Below are positions 60,401-64,000 of a stretch of DNA of 64,000 bases, one piece after another. Below the pieces are notes generated by a model. The model made no database searches. It saw only the letters and a list, made by a program, of their open reading frames with translations, and had not been told where the DNA came from. The position numbers and the translations under genes are program-made. Positions within the stretch are counted from its first letter, which is position 1, and each line of letters starts with the position of its first letter. Origin of the DNA: Sabellastarte sp. h YS-2021 (taxonomy: Eukaryota > Annelida > Polychaeta > Sabellida > Sabellidae); the NCBI GenBank assembly GCA_964017235.1, contig OZ024931.1:124507530-124571529 (forward strand). Direction: 5' to 3'.

Positions 60401-61074
60401 TGGCTGTTTTAGTATTTTTTAGAGAAAAGAACTCGTTTTGTATGGTTCTAGTAAATTTGGCACATATGCATATAACCTACATATAAATACGCATCTTGTG
60501 TCATATTAATGGACAAATGAGTTAGCGATTAAATAATTAACAATTTAATTCGTATTAATTAATGTTATTATCCATATTCCGGATTAGTTTTACTATTCTT
60601 TTTTACAGGTGATAACACAACTAAAATACATGTTTAACAAACATTTTTTCATTCAGCTATTAAAGAAAAGAATAAAATTAAATCTGATTTAAAGCTCTCT
60701 TTAAAAACCAGGCTAGGGCAAAACTGGTCAAGAAGTTCCAGCATTTCTTAGTTAACATACACTTTTCATTTAGTTTTATATTTAAAAGAACACAAATTAA
60801 AATTTTATATAGATATTCTGTTTATAATCCATAGACTATGGCAAAACAGATCAAGAAGTTCAAGTCTGCCTTGGAGAGATCTAGATGTGATCCCAGTGGT
60901 GTCTTTTTGAATGACAAGCTACAGGGAATATTTTTTCCTGAAAAGCGAATTTTTGATGAAAACGCCAACAATCATACCAAAACAGGTGAAAGAAGAAATG
61001 ATGCCCAGCAAAAAAAGGCAGAAGTTCCAGAGCAACAATCTCCAAAAAAGTCCTCAACCTGCAGCCTACTTTGA
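54416..61074 (+). CDS. Gulonolactone/aldonolactone oxidase-family flavoprotein, copy C, with C-terminal CaaX box
   Basis: Exons: 54416-54595, 57631-57753, 58818-58967, 59240-60274 and 60835-61074, with the same exon lengths and phase-0 joins as copy B (575 residues). It differs from B at about 19 of 345 residues in the large exon and keeps every motif: KHSW with His70, TTPTYGG, MEMRW, HWGK, DPSGVFLN and the final KKSSTCSLL. Stops lie in frame upstream of the ATG, so the start is firm and no N-terminal leader can be spliced on through that reading frame. Most B/C tail differences lie between residues about 530 and 565; the last 12 residues are unchanged, which suggests selection on the CaaX end. 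Intron 1 is long (3.0 kb) and holds a hAT-like MITE. AATAAA occurs at 61650. The substrate is inferred only at family level. Confidence 0.93.
54721..54820. repeat. 50-base tandem duplication in intron 1 of copy C
   Basis: A unit starting CTGTTACAAGGAAGAACTGA and ending GGTTTGATATC occurs twice in direct succession (54721-54770, 54771-54820) with three or four differences. It is part of the repeat shared with 52985-53190. Confidence 0.85.
56729..57227. mobile_element. hAT-like MITE with GTCGAC motif cluster, intron 1 of copy C
   Basis: The ends are 26-base inverted repeats matching at about 22 positions; the shared core is ACTGCAGAATCCCCCTGACG. AAAGCCTA lies outside both ends (56721-56728, 57228-57235), an 8-base target duplication as in hAT elements. 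The 499-base interior has no transposase frame. It holds five perfect GTCGAC palindromes (56866, 56936, 57003, 57059, 57099), most followed or preceded by an AAA/TTT, and one variant GTTGAC at 56975. Confidence 0.85.
57830..58700. repeat. Dispersed repeat units in intron 2-3 of copy C
   Basis: AATAATAGATAATAAAAGCA with GAAGATGACAATA at 57830-57970, and GGTGGATAATAAAAGTGGAA with TGCTCATGAAGATAACA and TTATTCAGGAAGTTTTCCTG at 58530-58700, match the units in the same intron of copy B and upstream of copy C. Confidence 0.55.
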
Positions 61075-62180
61075 TGAGTCAACATGAACAATAAGCTGGA
61101 TGCTGAACTCGTATTATTTGGCACTTACTGTCTAATCCAGATGCAAAGGATCCTTTAAACACAAATGTAATGTAAATACATTGCCCGAAAGTCCATACAA
61201 AATTCGTTTCAACAGTAATAACCCCATCATGTTTCAGTGTATTAATGTTTTTTGTTATGTAGTATACATTTTCAATCATTGAATTATTACCGAAATATGG
61301 GCTATTAGCCACTCCATGTCACTCCATATTTACTGATATTTTTATTCTAAGAATTAATCAAATTTTAACTCTGAGAACTACTTAAGGTATATTTTGTGTA
61401 GATCATCAACTGTATTTTGGTGATATAGGTTTATGCAAGTCATCCGCTGGCATACATCTGTAACTTGTTCTGAGAAGAGTAATAACTGTAATAGTTGCTC
61501 CTGTACCATTGTTTTACACAACAACCACTTAAACTCGGGTTCTGTTCATACTACCATAATTACATTTTTCTTCTTAAAAAGATCCAAGGTGGTAAAAAGC
61601 TCGTATGAGTGCATTGTATCACATTATATGCACTTCATACAGTGCCCATAATAAAGAGTACAAAGAATAATAATTGTGATTGGACTGAAATATCAAAGAA
61701 AACATTTTCTTGAAACCAAAGACGGTATTTATATGTCAATGTATTTTCTTGATAAAGACACCTTGATTAATTTATTTTCTTGATTAAAAATTAAATTAAT
61801 GAGATATTAATTGGACATAAATATTTAATATTACAGTGGTTAATGATAGATAAAACTAAGCTCAGGCGCAAAATTCGCATTTATCTATACTTATTTAACT
61901 TAAACATTAATGATTTGAAAAAGAAATACTTCAGTGGCGCATACTATTTTATCTGAAAACACTCAAACCTGTTTGATTTAAGCTGGTTACCATTAGTTGT
62001 ATTTGTAAACTGATTTTAAACCACCACATCTAATTCCCCTTCCTGGAAGCAATATTTCTGACACATCCAAACATGCAATCAAGTTAGATTAATTTGGTCT
62101 ATTTCACATATTTATTAATTTAAGTTTAGAAATATGTGTACTCCCATTCTCGATTTACTGATTTACAGATGCTATTGTAA
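61075..62180. other. 3' flank of copy C, no gene recognised
   Basis: AT-rich, with AATAAA at 61650-61655 as a possible distant polyadenylation signal. Nothing else is recognised. Confidence 0.5.
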
Positions 62181-62450
62181 ATAAACTATGGTATATAAAT
62201 TACAGAAAACCATATCGTGAATAAAACATCCTTTAATGCAAAATTTAACCCTGAGGATATACTGTTGGGATACAGATACCATAATCCAAATTCTCTAGCT
62301 TTAAATACATTGCTTATTGTTACTAAAAGCTTTATATGTTCAAGTTTTAGAAAAGGACAGAAATTAAATGTAGAAGATCTACTTATAATACTAAAAAATC
62401 ATATGATGAACAGAAGTTACTCAAATCCCTTGAAATGCAAAATTTAAAAA
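62181..62450 (+). mobile_element. Possible L1/Tx1-like LINE C-terminal fragment
   Basis: The plus-strand frame reads FNPEDILLGYRYHNPNSLAL, then LNTLLIVTKSFICSSFRKGQ and LNVEDLLIILKNHM. The pattern of an LLG motif, then LNTLLL..K.FI..., then a spaced helix, is one I associate with the extreme C-terminus of L1-like ORF2 proteins in invertebrates. No catalytic region is present. It could also be a chance or unknown ORF. Confidence 0.4.
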
Positions 62451-64000
62451 AATCTTAGTTGCAAATTAAACCTATTTTTAGCAACGGAGATAACTGATTT
62501 AACTGATTTTTCTTAATATTGCAATGAATCTGTACAAGTTTCAAAGTCTGATGCATTCATAAGTAAAATGAATATAAAATGGTATTGCTTGCATTATATC
62601 TCATTTGTAGCACTGTGTCACAATTCCCACCAGGGTGTCAACAGTATTCTTTGTAATGGCGGGATGACTGTGTCAACTAAAATTTATTAAAAAATAAACT
62701 ATTGGTTAAATGGTGTTAAATTAATGGTCCTGGGGAACAGGGGGGAATGTCTGTCTTAGTGTTTGGGCACTAAGGAGGTTATATTCCAAGTTCCCCCTTG
62801 TAGGTAGTAGGGTACCAGTACAATTGTTTACTTACAAAGGGAATTGCATCAGTTACTTGACTGTCAAATTGTTGGGGGGAAACTTCCCTTGGGATGAAAG
62901 GGGGGGGGGGGCTTTTCCTGGGAAATACCCTGGTCATTCCAAGCATCTCTTGGAAAGCAACTCTTGCAAAATGTGTAGTTATTGGCCAAAAATGAAGTCA
63001 TTGTTTCTTCTTAGAGAACCTTTCCCAGATCACCTTGATAAGAGGAGAGAATTAATACTGACTACAGATAACATCTTGTGCTGAAAAAAGTAATCATTCT
63101 GAAGAACTCTTATTTTGCACATGTATGTGAAGTCTGAACTACAAAAAATATGCAATTTTAGGCTTCAAAGAGAAATCCTTAGTTCTCTAAAAGACTTTCA
63201 AAGATCTACAGTCCTGATATTACTTTGTGGTGATTGAAAATAAAGAAAACTTTGTTAAGTTAGAGGACATCCCAACCTGTAACTCTGGAAAGAAACAGGG
63301 CCATGTGCATAATTACCATTCTGGGACGAGGAAGTAGATGTAAATTTAGTACACTGGTGACACTTTAGCCAATTCATTGTTCTCACCTATACATATTGTC
63401 TTTTTTCAGTGTTACCCATTTTTTTCACCACCCTCTGTGAAGATACTTTGATATTGTGGCTTTATCAAGTTTCGGTACTCAATGGTATAGTTTGTAAGGA
63501 GGTTTTTCGTCTAATCACAAACTGTTACTTCTGTGTTGGTTCAACTCTCACAAGTGACACAGCGGAGGATCTGTCCCAATATGACTGGGCTTTATACATT
63601 TTTCAGTGCCAAAACTAGAAGTTTATTTTAAATGCTTTGTGCACCCAATAAAACTCTTTTCCTACAAGTATTTGGGACTTGACAGTTGCTGAGCTCAGTG
63701 TGTTAAGCATTTTTTATAGTTGACAGTACTGACACTGGCTTAGTGGTGGATGAATGTCTTGGTACTATTGGTGTGGGCTGTTAAATGTTTCTGATCTACC
63801 CATTTCCTCGCAACAGACTTCTGAAACTGCTTTGCATAGGCCTTTTTCTATGTCTACCCCTTCCAATGTTTAATGTTTAGACTGGAGTTATGGTAAACCC
63901 TACCTCTGATAAATTTATTGAGGTCATAAATAAACTTGACCTAGAGAGCCAGTGTTTCCACTATCATTACACGTAGCAACTGAAATCAGACATTTATCAA
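62451..64000. other. Intergenic with a SINE remnant, no gene recognised
   Basis: 63505-63600 follows the family-1 SINE: GTCTAATCACAAACTGTTAC, GTTCAACTCTCACAAGTG (B-box region) and GGATCTGTCCCAATATGAC. 63885-63935 has a related 3' motif. A run of 10 or more G lies at about 62901-62910. No gene recognised. Confidence 0.55.

Overview
The window is AT-rich, intron-bearing eukaryotic DNA crowded with retroelements. It has GT-AG introns, AATAAA signals, tRNA-derived SINEs, non-LTR, LTR and Penelope-like retroelements, and a secreted multi-domain lectin-like gene. This points to an invertebrate animal. A mollusc or another lophotrochozoan seems most likely, but that is inference: no species marker is visible.

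Layout. Bases 1-810 (minus strand) hold the edge of a DIRS-like gag fossil. From 3181 to 14543 lies a young, nearly full-length Ty3/gypsy-type element on the minus strand, with 780-base LTRs; a LINE and a SINE are nested inside it. From 14.6 to 18.0 kb there are a pogo-like MITE, a GTACTT-rich stretch and two SINEs. A single-exon gene for a secreted protein with three PAN/apple-like modules and a C-type-lectin-like domain is at 19084-20766. From 20.8 to 34.2 kb there are only repeats: a GGGGCGGATCC-type element, a retroposon with a 15-base target duplication, LINE relics, a Penelope-like fossil containing two SINEs, a 5S-rRNA-like unit and a hairpin repeat.

The main host content is a tandem array of three same-strand genes at 34.2-40.8, 44.1-48.8 and 54.4-61.1 kb, here called copies A, B and C. 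They encode flavoproteins of the gulonolactone / aldonolactone oxidase family (VAO/PCMH fold). All three share the same core exon plan with phase-0 introns. They keep the His of the FAD-attachment region, an E-x-R catalytic pair and the HW-x-K motif. B and C are a recent duplication (about 95% identical over the large exon).

The most unusual feature is how the paralogues seem to reach membranes. B and C end in a basic tail with a CaaX box (CSLL, predicted geranylgeranylation). Copy A has no such tail, but an upstream exon in matching splice phase would give it a hydrophobic N-terminal leader. The array may therefore contain an evolutionary switch from signal-sequence targeting to prenylation in this enzyme family. 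The exon structures are read from homology between copies and splice sites; the targeting is inference.
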